Below are positions 39,761 to 39,882 of a DNA stretch of 39,882 bases, in pieces. A program made the position numbers and the translations under genes. The first letter of the stretch is position 1; the number at the start of each line of letters is the position of its first letter. The DNA lies in assembly GCA_031263445.1 (NCBI GenBank), contig JAISFV010000118.1, forward strand, positions 1-39,882. Direction: 5' to 3'. The notes below the pieces were generated by a model. It saw nothing but the letters and a program-made list of their open reading frames with translations. It had not been told where the DNA came from and searched no databases. Origin of the DNA: Synergistaceae bacterium (GTDB lineage: Bacteria; Synergistota; Synergistia; Synergistales; Synergistaceae).

Positions 39761-39882
39761 ATGAGCTACGGAGAAATAATCAAGTCAACTAGGAAAAATA
39801 TGAGCCTTTCCCAGGGAGAACTTGCTGGAAAAGTTGGTGTTAGTAAAACCACAATCCTTGATTGGGAGAAAGAACATTACGC
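39761..39882 (+). CDS. Cro-like helix-turn-helix regulator (partial, cut by window end)
   Basis: Forty codons are visible. YGEIIKSTRKNMSLSQGELA followed by GKVGVSKTTILDWEKEHY is an XRE-type helix-turn-helix. AAAGGAGGTGG lies eight bases before the ATG at 39761. Another ATG at 39756, in a different frame, stops after eleven codons. The divergent position opposite the CI-like repressor indicates a Cro or early-gene regulator. The C terminus lies outside the window. Confidence 0.8.
   Translation, partial: MSYGEIIKSTRKNMSLSQGELAGKVGVSKTTILDWEKEHY

Overview
This window is a chromosomal segment of an anaerobic, amino-acid-metabolising bacterium. The organism is best guessed as a member of Synergistota (Cloacibacillus-like). 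That guess is an inference. It rests on the S-layer/OmpM-like sequence in a secreted von Willebrand protein, the anaerobic gene set (FeoAB, HydE, LarE, NhaC, threonine dehydratase, O-acetylhomoserine sulfhydrylase) and the GC-rich codon use of most genes. No rRNA, tRNA, CRISPR array or complete insertion sequence was seen.

Layout. 1-8832: a GT8 glycosyltransferase, a ZupT-type zinc transporter, a COG4091 oxidoreductase, a small PQ-loop membrane protein with a threonine dehydratase, and an operon of ECF sigma factor, zinc-finger anti-sigma factor and a secreted Gly/Ser/Asn-repeat protein. A structured noncoding stretch with a strong terminator follows, then cysE. 8856-11510: feoB, feoA and a small GNAT protein. 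11793-17702: a visibly more AT-rich catabolic operon containing a GntR/UTRA regulator, a mannose-family PTS (IIA, IIB, IIC, IID), two divergent amidohydrolase paralogues and an ADP-ribosylglycohydrolase-family enzyme. This is the best candidate for an undescribed pathway.

17894-26924 (all minus strand): a vWA protein with an S-layer-like N terminus, an Rpn-type PD-(D/E)XK nuclease, then a sulfur-centred neighbourhood. In transcription order this is an Rrf2 regulator with three cysteines, cysK, metY, mnmA, hydE and larE. The set links cysteine and homocysteine synthesis with tRNA thiolation and cofactor maturation. 27028-30567: a MATE exporter, an unrecognised four-helix membrane protein and a DtxR/MntR-like metal regulator. 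About 630 bases of noncoding sequence with two perfect hairpins follow.

31198-33615: a compact SOS-like mutagenesis module. A LexA/CI-type repressor is divergent from a 98-residue UmuD-like protein lacking both catalytic residues and from a UmuC polymerase. A consensus promoter and an inverted repeat lie between them. 33697-37068: a secreted nuclease with a zinc-ribbon-like tail, then an AT-rich pair consisting of a MalY/PatB C-S lyase and an NhaC antiporter. 37330-39882: the edge of a prophage or similar element, with short overlapping reading frames, a restriction-endonuclease-like protein, a CI-like repressor, three related operator-like sites and the start of a Cro-like gene cut by the window end.

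All functional statements come from reading the sequence by eye. No alignment, folding or database search was run.
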